Assembly (NCBI GenBank): GCA_938039975.1
Contig: CALHTM010000009.1
Coordinates: 1-28,536, forward strand
DNA length: 28,536 nt
Direction: 5' to 3'
DNA from: an uncultured Candidatus Saccharibacteria bacterium
Lineage (GTDB): Bacteria; Patescibacteriota; Saccharimonadia; Saccharimonadales; Saccharimonadaceae
Below, piece after piece: positions 21,947 through 28,536 of the stretch; position 1 is the stretch's first letter, and each line of letters begins with the position of its first letter. The position numbers and the translations under genes are program-made. A model generated the notes under the pieces. That model had not been told where the DNA came from and searched no databases. It worked only from the letters and a program-made list of their open reading frames with translations.

Positions 21947-23185
21947 ATGAGACTAAGTAAGAATTTTACTCGAACTATCAAGCAGGCGCCAGCTGACGAA
22001 GTGGCACGTAACGCCCAGCTGCTGATTCGTGCTGGCTACGTGCATAAAACGATGGCAGGTGTTTATTCATACTTGCCACTGGGACTAAAAGTGGTTGAGA
22101 ATATCAAGCAAATTGTCCGCGAAGAGATGAATAAAATTGACAGTCAAGAGCTAGTCATGAGCACACTGCAGCGCAAGGAATTATGGCAAGAGACTGGCCG
22201 CTGGAGCGACGAGTTGGTCGATGTGTGGTTTAAGTCTCATCTGCAGGATGGTACCGAGGTCGGTTTCGGCTGGACGCACGAAGAGCCGATTGTCGAACTG
22301 CTGCGCGGCTACCTGAAGAGCTATAAGGATTTGCCGATTAGCGTTTACCAGTTCCAGAATAAGCTGCGCAACGAGCTGCGCGCCAAAAGCGGTATTATGC
22401 GCGGCCGCGAGTTCGTTATGAAAGATATGTACTCGGTGCATGCCAGCAAAGAAGACTTGGATAACTATTACAACGCCGCGATTGAGGCTTATAAGCGCTG
22501 CTACGACCGCTTTGGTATCGGCGATGAGACGTATGTGACGTTTGCCTCGGGCGGAGCTTTCACTAAATTTAGCCACGAATTTCAGACGATTTGTGACGCT
22601 GGCGAGGATTATATTTATCTGCATCGCGGCAAAAATATTGCCGTGAACGAAGAAGTTTTGGATGACGCTGTCAAGGAGCTGGGCATTGACCGCAGCGAGC
22701 TAGAACGGGTCAAAACTGCCGAGGTTGGCAACATCTTTAACTTTGGTACGCAAAAGTCCGAGGAAATGCGCCTGGTCTTTACTGACGCTGAGGGTGTAGA
22801 GCAGTACGCTTACATGGGTAGCTACGGTATCGGTATCACCCGGGTGATGGGCGTGATTGTTGAGAAATTTGCTGATGACAAGGGGCTGGTTTGGCCGGAA
22901 AACATTGCACCAGCTAAAGTATATCTGGTGCAAATTGGCAGCCAGTCGCGTGCTACAGCTGACGAACTCTACCAGAAGTTGCAATCTGCCGGAATCGAGA
23001 CTATCTATGACGATCGCGACGAGCGTCCAGGGGTTAAATTTGCTGATGCCGAACTGCTGGGCATTCCGTATCGGGTGACGGTCAGCGATCGCTTGCTTGA
23101 TGATGGTAAATGGGAAGTATCAACGCGCCAGACTGGCGAACAACGACTCTTGACGGCAGATGAGTTGCTTGCTACACTGAACTAA
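21947..23185 (+). CDS. proS: Proline--tRNA ligase, short form without editing insertion
   Basis: Class II aminoacyl-tRNA synthetase charging tRNA-Pro. The 412-aa product has motif 1 (YLPLGLKVVENIKQIV), the TxE loop WTHEEP (109-114), motif 2 LRNELRAKSGIMRGREFVMKD (in two blocks, about 140-160), motif 3 GSYGIGITRVMGV (291-303) and the C-terminal anticodon-binding domain (about 323-412). Only about 130 residues separate motifs 2 and 3, so the YbaK-like editing domain of about 180 residues found in E. coli-type ProRS (about 570 aa) is missing. Probably leaderless (TAAAAT 9 nt before ATG). Confidence 0.95.
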   Translation: MRLSKNFTRTIKQAPADEVARNAQLLIRAGYVHKTMAGVYSYLPLGLKVVENIKQIVREEMNKIDSQELVMSTLQRKELWQETGRWSDELVDVWFKSHLQDGTEVGFGWTHEEPIVELLRGYLKSYKDLPISVYQFQNKLRNELRAKSGIMRGREFVMKDMYSVHASKEDLDNYYNAAIEAYKRCYDRFGIGDETYVTFASGGAFTKFSHEFQTICDAGEDYIYLHRGKNIAVNEEVLDDAVKELGIDRSELERVKTAEVGNIFNFGTQKSEEMRLVFTDAEGVEQYAYMGSYGIGITRVMGVIVEKFADDKGLVWPENIAPAKVYLVQIGSQSRATADELYQKLQSAGIETIYDDRDERPGVKFADAELLGIPYRVTVSDRLLDDGKWEVSTRQTGEQRLLTADELLATLN

Positions 23186-23220
23186 TCTGAGTATTTTGTA
23201 TTGGAGGGCTGGGGTTTCTC

Positions 23221-23249
23221 TAGACAGAGGAAGTTTCGGGCGGTATAAC
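23221..23249 (+). promoter_or_regulatory. Promoter of greA
   Basis: TAGACA at 23221-23226, a 17-nt spacer and TATAAC at 23244-23249. The start codon is 16 nt further on, with an AAAGGAG SD between. Confidence 0.65.
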
Positions 23250-23265
23250 GAAAGGAGTAAAACTC

Positions 23266-23721
23266 ATGAAAAAAGCATATCAGATCACCGAGGATGGAAG
23301 AAAAGAGCTTGAAGAAGAGCTAGCTGCCTTGAAGGGTCGCCGCGGCGAGATTGCCGAGAAAATCGCTGAAGCACGCGGTTATGGCGATCTGAGCGAGAAT
23401 GCCGAGTATGATCAGGCGCGTGAAGAGCAAGGCCTAGTCGAGACGCGTATTGCCGAGATTGAGGATATTTTGCAGAACGCCGAGGATATCAAGGGCGGCA
23501 CCACTCACAAAGTTAGTTTGGGCAGCCGAGTGACGCTTGAATCTGGCGGTAAAATATTTGAATATACGGTTGTTGGCCCGGTTGAAGCTGATCCGCTAAA
23601 TGGCAAAATTAGCGATGAGTCGCCGCTGGGTGTGGCGCTAATTGATAAGGTAGTGGGTGATACCGCCGCTATTAACACGCCCAAAGGCGAGACTATCTAC
23701 GCAATCAAAGCAATTTCGTAG
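23266..23721 (+). CDS. greA: Transcription elongation factor GreA
   Basis: Binds the RNA polymerase secondary channel and stimulates cleavage of backtracked RNA. The 151-aa product has the N-terminal coiled coil (1-75) with the acidic tip GDLSENAEYDQAREEQ (about 40-55) needed for cleavage, and the C-terminal FKBP-like domain with VSLGSRVTLES and the ending SPLGVALIDKVVGDTAAINTPKG, as usual. Length is close to the family's 155-160. It has its own promoter and SD, so the start is clear. Confidence 0.95.
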   Translation: MKKAYQITEDGRKELEEELAALKGRRGEIAEKIAEARGYGDLSENAEYDQAREEQGLVETRIAEIEDILQNAEDIKGGTTHKVSLGSRVTLESGGKIFEYTVVGPVEADPLNGKISDESPLGVALIDKVVGDTAAINTPKGETIYAIKAIS

Positions 23722-23739
23722 CTACTAACAGGGGTGTGC

Positions 23740-23745
23740 TATAAT
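23740..23745 (+). promoter_or_regulatory. -10 box of lysS
   Basis: TATAAT at 23740-23745, 8 nt before the ATG at 23754. No SD and no clear -35, so extended -10 or greA read-through may contribute. Confidence 0.5.
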
Positions 23746-23753
23746 AAATAATT

Positions 23754-25256
23754 ATGGCTACACTGCAAGATTATCGAAATGAACGTTTGCGAAAATTAGA
23801 AACCCTGCGTGAATTGGGTGTTGATCCGTATCCGGCGCGGTCGGAGCGGACGCATGGCTGCGGCGAGGTTTTAGCGCATTATGATGAGCTGGCGGGCCGG
23901 GAAGTGGTTGTGGCAGGTCGCATCACTTCAATCCGCAGTTTTGGTAAGCTGGCGTTCATCAAACTGCGCGATCAGTCTGGTGAGGTGCAGCTATATTTGC
24001 AGCGCGATGACGTGGCAGAATTGGACGCTAGCCGCGGCGTATTGGGTATGAAACAACTGAAGCTTCTTGATACGGGCGATTTTGCCGAGGCGCGCGGAGT
24101 GATGACGACGACGCAGACTGGCGAGAAGTCGGTTGGCGTGCATGAGCTAAGGTTGCTAACTAAGTCGCTACGGCCGATGCCCGAAAAGCTCGAGAATAAA
24201 GAAGAGCGTTTCCGCCGCCGTTACGTTGACATGAACGTCAATCCAGAAGTGCGCCAGCGGTTTGTTCGCCGCAGCAAGTTTTGGCAGGCGACGCGTGATT
24301 ATCTGAACCAGCACGGCTTTACTGAGGTGAATGTGCCGGTATTGGAGCATACCACCGGTGGTGCTGATGCTAACCCATTTGTGACGCATATGGACGCGCT
24401 GGACGACCAGCAGTTTTACCTGCGTATTTCTCACGAGTTGCCGCTGAAGCGATTGGTTGGTGCTGGGTTCGAGAAGGTCTACGACCTCGGGCCGCGTTTT
24501 CGCAATGAGAATTATTCTGACGAGCATTTGCCAGAACACGTCGCTATGGAGTGGTACGCCGCATACTGGGATTGGCGAGCTGGTATGCGCTTCATGGAGG
24601 ATATGTATAAATATGTATTGCAGGAAACGTTTGGCACGCTGCAGTTCCAGCTGGGCCAGTTCACGGTGGATATGAGCGGCGAGTGGGAAGTTTGGGATTA
24701 TGCTGAAGTTATTCGCAAGCACTATGGAATTGATGTGTATAATACAACGATTGAAGAGGTAGCTGCCAAGCTGAAAGAACATGGCTTGGAAGTGGAGAAG
24801 ACCGATTCCATTCCGCGCAGTATTGATAAATTGTGGAAGAATATCCGTAAAGATGTGGCGGGGCCGGTGTGGTTGGTGAATACACCGAAGTTCATCAGCC
24901 CGCTGTCCAAGTCCAACCCCGACAATCCGCAGACGGTGGAGCGTTTCCAGCCAATTATTGCCGGGTCAGAGCTGGGCAATGGTTTTTCCGAGCTGAATGA
25001 CCCGATTGATCAGTTGAATCGCTTTGTTGAGCAGCAACAGATGCGCGATGCAGGCGATGACGAGGCGATGATGCTGGATATTGACTTCGTGGAAATGTTG
25101 GAATACGGTATGCCGCCAGCTTGCGGCTGGGGTTATTCTGAACGGGTATTTTGGATTTTTGAAGGCGTAACTGCCCGCGAGGGCGTGCCGTTCCCACAGC
25201 TAAGAAGCGAGATTGACGAGACGACGCGGGCAATTTATCCAGAGGTGAAGTTGTAG
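23754..25256 (+). CDS. lysS: Lysine--tRNA ligase (class II)
   Basis: Charges tRNA-Lys. The 500-aa protein has the N-terminal OB-fold anticodon-binding domain (about 50-150, VVVAGRITSIRSFGKLAFIKLRDQ in two blocks), motif 1 near residues 175-205, motif 2 FRNENYSDEHLPEH (about 247-260) and motif 3 PPACGWGYSERVF (about 458-470) with the conserved arginine. Motif 3 is unusual: most bacterial LysRS read GLGIDR where this has GWGYSER. The probable start is leaderless ATG 23754, just after a TATAAT box, giving MATLQDYRNERLRKLE as in the family. It is followed closely by a convergent small gene. Confidence 0.94.
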   Translation: MATLQDYRNERLRKLETLRELGVDPYPARSERTHGCGEVLAHYDELAGREVVVAGRITSIRSFGKLAFIKLRDQSGEVQLYLQRDDVAELDASRGVLGMKQLKLLDTGDFAEARGVMTTTQTGEKSVGVHELRLLTKSLRPMPEKLENKEERFRRRYVDMNVNPEVRQRFVRRSKFWQATRDYLNQHGFTEVNVPVLEHTTGGADANPFVTHMDALDDQQFYLRISHELPLKRLVGAGFEKVYDLGPRFRNENYSDEHLPEHVAMEWYAAYWDWRAGMRFMEDMYKYVLQETFGTLQFQLGQFTVDMSGEWEVWDYAEVIRKHYGIDVYNTTIEEVAAKLKEHGLEVEKTDSIPRSIDKLWKNIRKDVAGPVWLVNTPKFISPLSKSNPDNPQTVERFQPIIAGSELGNGFSELNDPIDQLNRFVEQQQMRDAGDDEAMMLDIDFVEMLEYGMPPACGWGYSERVFWIFEGVTAREGVPFPQLRSEIDETTRAIYPEVKL

Positions 25257-25289
25257 CTATTGAGTTGTCAATACTATAGGTATCTTGGC

Positions 25290-25586
25290 TTAGGCGGCCA
25301 TTTTCTCGCTATCCTCAGCTAGCTCGCCGAGCAAGATATCGATTTCATCAGACACAATGTCTGCAAAGTCTGGTACATTGGCGCGTACCCAATCGACGAT
25401 TTGGTCGTCACTGGCTTCTTGCATGTGTGATAGTTCTTCGGCTTGCTCTGGTGATAGCTCGAGGACGATTTCGTTGATGACGCGTTCTTCTAGTGTCGAT
25501 TCAAAATGGTCGGCAAGCGATTGGAAATCTTCGTCTGATAGATTGATTCCTAAATCTGCGAGGAGACTACGGCTTAAAATTGGCAT
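25290..25586 (-). CDS. Small acidic helical protein, DUF5663-like
   Basis: 98 aa, strongly acidic and all helical in appearance: LSDEDFQSLADHFESTLEERVINEIVLELSPEQAEELSHM is the core (given here in two runs: residues 16-35 and 36-55), then a Trp-containing helix VDWVRANVPDF and an acidic end. The pattern of a ...RVINEIVLELSPEQAEEL... helix pair resembles a small domain of unknown function (I believe DUF5663) seen in Patescibacteria; this is from memory and is tentative. An AAAGGAT SD lies upstream, and 29 nt separate it from the coiled-coil gene, so the two form an operon. Function unknown. Confidence 0.78.
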   Translation of the reverse strand: MPILSRSLLADLGINLSDEDFQSLADHFESTLEERVINEIVLELSPEQAEELSHMQEASDDQIVDWVRANVPDFADIVSDEIDILLGELAEDSEKMAA

Positions 25587-25615
25587 GATGTTATCCTTTC
25601 TTTTTCTGTTTTAAC

Positions 25616-26947
25616 TTAGACAAAGGTATTTTCGACGCTACGGTCTCTAGCTTGCTGGGTTGCTTTGGCTTTCTTCTTTGCAGCAATCTCGTTTTGCGCG
25701 CTGGCTTCAAGGGCTTTACCGGTATTTTCGACGTCTTTTTGAGCTTGAATCAGCGACTGCACAAGTTGCGTCTCCTGTCGCTGCAGCTCAGCTAGACGCT
25801 TATTGTAGTCGGCGATTGCTTTCTCCATATTTTCTTGTTGTTGCTGAGCCTTGACGGCTTCGTACATTGCTGCAAATTTGTTGGCGCTATCATCGGATAG
25901 CGAGTCGGCTTTTTCTTGAAGCTTAGCCGCATTCTCTCTGACCGAAACCAGGTCTGACTCCATGTTGGCGATTTCTCCAGCTTGCTGGCGCATACTATTT
26001 AGCTCGGTTCTGGTCTGCTGAAGCTGTCCGCCAATTGATTCAACTCGATTTTGTGCGTCAGCAGAAGCTCGCTCGGCGTATCGCGCTTGCCAGCTGGCCT
26101 CTTGTGAGTTTTTGCTAGCTTCGGCAGCATTCATGACGGCGCTAGCGATGCGGCGGCGTTGATATTTCGGCATAGAGTCGACGTGTTTTTTGGCTACTAC
26201 CCAAGCCTCAAACCAACCAACATCAACATTTTCATTTTGTTCTTTACGTTTACTACGCATTTCTTCACGAAGAGCTTTGCGGGCGCGGGCTTTGTCTGCA
26301 CGTTCCGATAATTCGGCGATAGTAGCTTCGCGGCGTGCTTCATAGGCGTTTTTGACGGCTTCTACGCGCCCAGTCATCCGATTCTGTCGTATTTCGAGAT
26401 TTGCTTTGCGTTTGTTTAGGCGAGCCTCAGCTTTTTGAAGCTTCCTCATACGGAATTTTTTAAGCGGGTGATTGTCGCTGAGATGAGCAACCTCGTCAAG
26501 CTTTGCCTTGCGCCGGTCATACGAGCTTTGGGCTAGGCCATGCATAAACTTATCCATCAAGAGGCCTGGCTGCTCCATGGCATTATTCCAAGCTGCTGCA
26601 GCTCTTTCCTTGCCCCATTGTAGTGTATTACCAGCGCCTTTTATCATTTGACTAACTGGGTAGCGATTGCCTAGAATTTCAGCGTCAGTGCGCAGTGTCT
26701 CGTTAGCCTGTACCTCGGCGGCGTCTTCAGCGCTTTCTTGGCCGGGTTCGACGTCTCCGTATTCGGCACCGCTTTCTTGACCAGATTCAGGGGTTGTCTC
26801 ATCGCCTTCAGGCGGCACTTCTATGTAATCTGGTATACCATTCTCATCAGTATGTACGACAGATCCGTTATCTAATGTAAAATCCTTACTTTGTTCTCCT
26901 ACTGGCGGTGGTGGACTTCCAGTTCTCTCGAATGATCCCACGGGCAT
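25616..26947 (-). CDS. Coiled-coil protein with disordered acidic N-terminus, unknown function
   Basis: 443 aa with three parts. Residues 1-85 are disordered and acidic (Pro/Glu/Gly-rich, e.g. PPEGDETTPESGQES). Residues 100-255 are a very basic helical part (RRKAKLDEVAHLSDNHPLKK, KAEARLNKRKANLEIRQ, ARARKALREEMRSKRKEQ). Residues 275-435 are a long Ala/Gln/Glu coiled coil (SIGGQLQQTRTELNSMRQQA, KRLAELQRQETQLVQSLIQA). No membrane segment or signal peptide. ATG 26947 has an AAGGAAT SD 6 nt upstream and a consensus promoter, which implies good expression. A structural, nucleoid or cytoskeletal role is possible from the composition, but unproven. Confidence 0.85.
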   Translation of the reverse strand: MPVGSFERTGSPPPPVGEQSKDFTLDNGSVVHTDENGIPDYIEVPPEGDETTPESGQESGAEYGDVEPGQESAEDAAEVQANETLRTDAEILGNRYPVSQMIKGAGNTLQWGKERAAAAWNNAMEQPGLLMDKFMHGLAQSSYDRRKAKLDEVAHLSDNHPLKKFRMRKLQKAEARLNKRKANLEIRQNRMTGRVEAVKNAYEARREATIAELSERADKARARKALREEMRSKRKEQNENVDVGWFEAWVVAKKHVDSMPKYQRRRIASAVMNAAEASKNSQEASWQARYAERASADAQNRVESIGGQLQQTRTELNSMRQQAGEIANMESDLVSVRENAAKLQEKADSLSDDSANKFAAMYEAVKAQQQQENMEKAIADYNKRLAELQRQETQLVQSLIQAQKDVENTGKALEASAQNEIAAKKKAKATQQARDRSVENTFV

Positions 26948-26985
26948 TTTGTTATTCCTTTTTATTTTTCTGACTTTCTATACAA

Positions 26986-27014
26986 CTTATAGCAAAAAAT
27001 CACGCTTATGTCAA
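26986..27014 (-). promoter_or_regulatory. Promoter of the coiled-coil operon
   Basis: Minus-strand consensus TTGACA (27014 to 27009), a 17-nt spacer and TATAAG (26991 to 26986). The leader is about 32 nt with an SD (AAGGAAT, 26960 to 26954). A second TATAGA lies at 26982-26977. Confidence 0.75.
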
Positions 27015-27051
27015 TATTTTTAGCGTAAAATAGGCAAAAATAGCTGAGATT

Positions 27052-27080
27052 TTTGCCGAGACGGCTGCAAATGCTATACT
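27052..27080 (+). promoter_or_regulatory. Leaderless promoter of uppP
   Basis: TTTGCC at 27052-27057, a 17-nt spacer and TATACT at 27075-27080, 10 nt before the ATG. Divergent from the coiled-coil promoter. Confidence 0.6.
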
Positions 27081-27090
27081 ATTAAATATT

Positions 27091-27927
27091 ATGGAATGGT
27101 GGCAGGCTATCATATTGGGTATTGTCGAGGGAGTAACGGAGTTTTTGCCAGTGTCGTCGACCGGGCATTTGACGATTGTCGAGAAGTTGATGGGTATGCG
27201 GATCAACGATCCGAGTTTGACGGCTTTTACGGCTATTATTCAGATTGGTGCTATCGCTGCAGCGATAATTTATTTCCGAGATGATATTTGGCGGGTGATG
27301 AGTGCCTGGTGGCGCGGCTTGTGGTGGAAACGGGCGCGGCGGCAGTTTGATTACAAATATGGCTGGGCGATTATTATTGGATCGCTGCCGATTGCGGCTA
27401 TCGGTTATGCTCTCAAAAATGAGGTCGAAACAGTGCTGCGCAGCTTATGGTTTGTGGCCTTTGCATTGATTGGCTGGAGCCTGGTGATGTGGCTAGCCGA
27501 CAAATGCAGCGCTGTGCGGCGCGGCGAGCGGCAGACAACTTGGCGGGATACGCTGGCGATTGGCTTAGGCCAGTGCTTAGCGCTGATTCCAGGCGTGTCG
27601 CGCTCAGGGGCAACGATTTCGGTGGGACTATTTCGCGGTTTTGATCGGGTAACGGTGACGAAATTAAGTTTCTTTCTGGGTATTCCAGCCTTGGTGGCAG
27701 CGGGTTTGCTAGAGGCGATGACCGCTTACAAATACATTGGCGGCGGTGTCGGCTGGGTGCCAACAATTTTGGCGACAGCGGTGGCTTTTGCGGTTGGCTA
27801 TTGGTCGATTGCTTGGCTACTGAAATTCGTCGCCGGCAATGACTTTTCGTTGTTTATCCGGTACCGCATCGGTTTGGGTGTGATGATTATGTTATTGCTA
27901 ATGACTGGCGCGATAACGGCAATATAA
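27091..27927 (+). CDS. uppP: Undecaprenyl-diphosphate phosphatase
   Basis: BacA-type membrane enzyme that dephosphorylates undecaprenyl diphosphate to the monophosphate carrier, both after UppS synthesis and during recycling. The 278-aa protein has about eight membrane segments, the signature EGVTEFLPVSSTGHL (13-27) and the second motif PGVSRSGATISVGLFRG (about 168-184). Overexpression of the family gives bacitracin resistance elsewhere. It probably has a leaderless mRNA. An ABC ATPase gene follows after 13 nt and may share the transcript. Confidence 0.95.
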   Translation: MEWWQAIILGIVEGVTEFLPVSSTGHLTIVEKLMGMRINDPSLTAFTAIIQIGAIAAAIIYFRDDIWRVMSAWWRGLWWKRARRQFDYKYGWAIIIGSLPIAAIGYALKNEVETVLRSLWFVAFALIGWSLVMWLADKCSAVRRGERQTTWRDTLAIGLGQCLALIPGVSRSGATISVGLFRGFDRVTVTKLSFFLGIPALVAAGLLEAMTAYKYIGGGVGWVPTILATAVAFAVGYWSIAWLLKFVAGNDFSLFIRYRIGLGVMIMLLLMTGAITAI

Positions 27928-27940
27928 GCAGGAGGGCTGA

Positions 27941-28536
27941 ATGATTGAAGTCAAAAACATTACTAAAATATACGGTAAAAAGAAAAATGCTTTTACGGCG
28001 CTGGATAGAGTTAGCCTGAATATCAAAGAGGGCTCGAGCGTTGCGGTTCTGGGTAAATCTGGCAGCGGTAAATCGACGCTGATGCATGCGATTTCTGGGC
28101 TAGACAAGCCGCAAAAGGGCAGGGTGCTAATTGACGGCGAGGATATTTTGCGGTTGAATCCGCGGGCTACCGATAGGTTTCGGGCGCAGAAGATGGGTTT
28201 TATCTTCCAGAGTTTCTTCGTTGAGGGCGGCGAGAGCTGTTACGATAATGTCAGTTTGGCGTTAGAGACGGCGGGCGTGGCGAGAATCGGCCGCAAGAAA
28301 CGGATCATTGAAGCTCTGGAAGCGGTTGACTTGGGTGATAAGATCAAGTCGCGCGCCAAAGACCTTTCAGGTGGGCAAAAGCAGCGTTTGGCGATTGCTC
28401 GGGCGATTGTGGGCCGCCCGCAAATCTTATTTGCTGATGAGCCGACTGGTAATCTTGACTCGGCAACTTCAAAAGTGATTGAGGATTTGTTGTTTAATTA
28501 TTGTAAAGAAAACAACGCTACGTTGATTATTGTGAC
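27941..28536 (+). CDS. ABC transporter ATP-binding protein, MacB/LolD type (3' end outside window)
   Basis: The frame is open from ATG 27941 to the window edge (198 residues) and starts after an AGGAGGG SD. All ATPase motifs are present: Walker A GKSGSGKST (38-46), Q-loop Q90 in FIFQSFF, signature LSGGQKQRLAIARAI (142-156), and Walker B ILFADEPTGNLDS (162-174). The extended DEPTGNLDS and the short insert-free layout fit the MacB/LolD/FtsE subgroup, which partners FtsX-like permeases for export or envelope work. The segment after the Q-loop (VEGGESCYDNV) is unlike the common NLIPTLTALENV. The permease is presumably downstream. Substrate unknown; a bacitracin-type role is only suggested by the adjacent uppP. 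Confidence 0.92.
   Translation, partial: MIEVKNITKIYGKKKNAFTALDRVSLNIKEGSSVAVLGKSGSGKSTLMHAISGLDKPQKGRVLIDGEDILRLNPRATDRFRAQKMGFIFQSFFVEGGESCYDNVSLALETAGVARIGRKKRIIEALEAVDLGDKIKSRAKDLSGGQKQRLAIARAIVGRPQILFADEPTGNLDSATSKVIEDLLFNYCKENNATLIIV

Noticed and set aside
22181..22624. Antisense frame (147 aa) opposite proS
   Set aside because: Overlaps a certain gene, and composition is explained by the opposite strand.
24168..24782. Long antisense frame (204 aa) opposite lysS
   Set aside because: Shadow of a highly conserved gene; no family resemblance, promoter or SD.
25258..25273. TATTGA/TCAATA hairpin after lysS as terminator
   Set aside because: Only six AT-rich pairs with a 4-nt loop and no U-tract; too weak to call.
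1..28536. Recoded UGA (Gly), as in Gracilibacteria/SR1
   Set aside because: TGA ends several complete genes at family-typical positions (e.g. uppS, rseP) and does not occur inside conserved domains.
1..28536. CRISPR arrays, tRNA or rRNA genes
   Set aside because: No regular spaced repeats, cloverleaf-like GC-rich segments with TTCRANNC, or rRNA motifs were seen in the intergenic regions.

Overview
The window looks like chromosomal DNA of an ultra-small Candidate Phyla Radiation bacterium, most likely Candidatus Saccharibacteria (TM7). The reasons are the short versions of housekeeping proteins (197-aa EF-Ts, 412-aa ProRS without the editing insertion), an archaeal/eukaryote-like IleRS tail, very compact gene spacing, many apparently leaderless promoters, and small membrane and coiled-coil proteins that resemble families common in Patescibacteria. 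TGA behaves as a normal stop codon, which argues against Gracilibacteria or Absconditabacteria. The taxonomic call is inferred from gene content; no 16S gene is present.

Layout. 1-4972 (+): 3' part of ileS, a GalU-like nucleotidyltransferase, rplU with a clear promoter and terminator, then the overlapping parA-parB segregation pair. 5048-8241: signal peptidase I (-) divergent from an LCP-family wall-polymer transferase (+), then a multi-pass membrane protein. 8335-11484: a membrane-anchored HtrA-like protease (+), convergent with prmC and prfA (-), the methyltransferase and the release factor it modifies. 11608-16531 is a partly accessory region: an IS481-like element with a frameshifted transposase and a candidate 6-bp target duplication; an AT-rich orphan gene with ADP-ribosyltransferase-like motifs; core rpmE and an iron-permease-family gene on the minus strand; and a two-gene operon encoding a predicted clan CD (caspase-like) cysteine peptidase with an in-frame TAA near its start, plus a small acidic partner.

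16614-25256 returns to core genes on the plus strand: rpsB-tsf, an unknown gene with a probable N-terminal frameshift, the tight cluster frr-uppS-rseP-CPBP protease, then proS, greA and lysS. 25290-26947 (-) holds two lineage-type hypothetical genes (a small acidic protein and a coiled-coil protein) behind a consensus promoter. The window ends with uppP and the 5' part of an ABC-transporter ATPase.

How it fits together. Many of the genes serve translation (ileS, rplU, prmC, prfA, rpmE, rpsB, tsf, frr, proS, lysS) and the envelope (lepB, LCP, HtrA, uppS, rseP, CPBP, uppP). UppS makes undecaprenyl diphosphate, UppP dephosphorylates it to the lipid carrier, and the LCP protein uses carrier-linked polymers. 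At least a dozen transcription units have a -10 box 6-10 nt before the start codon and no Shine-Dalgarno sequence, so leaderless expression seems to be a general mode here. Units with a longer leader carry a normal SD. No tRNA, rRNA or CRISPR array was seen, and no gene-free stretch exceeds 300 bases apart from the IS element.
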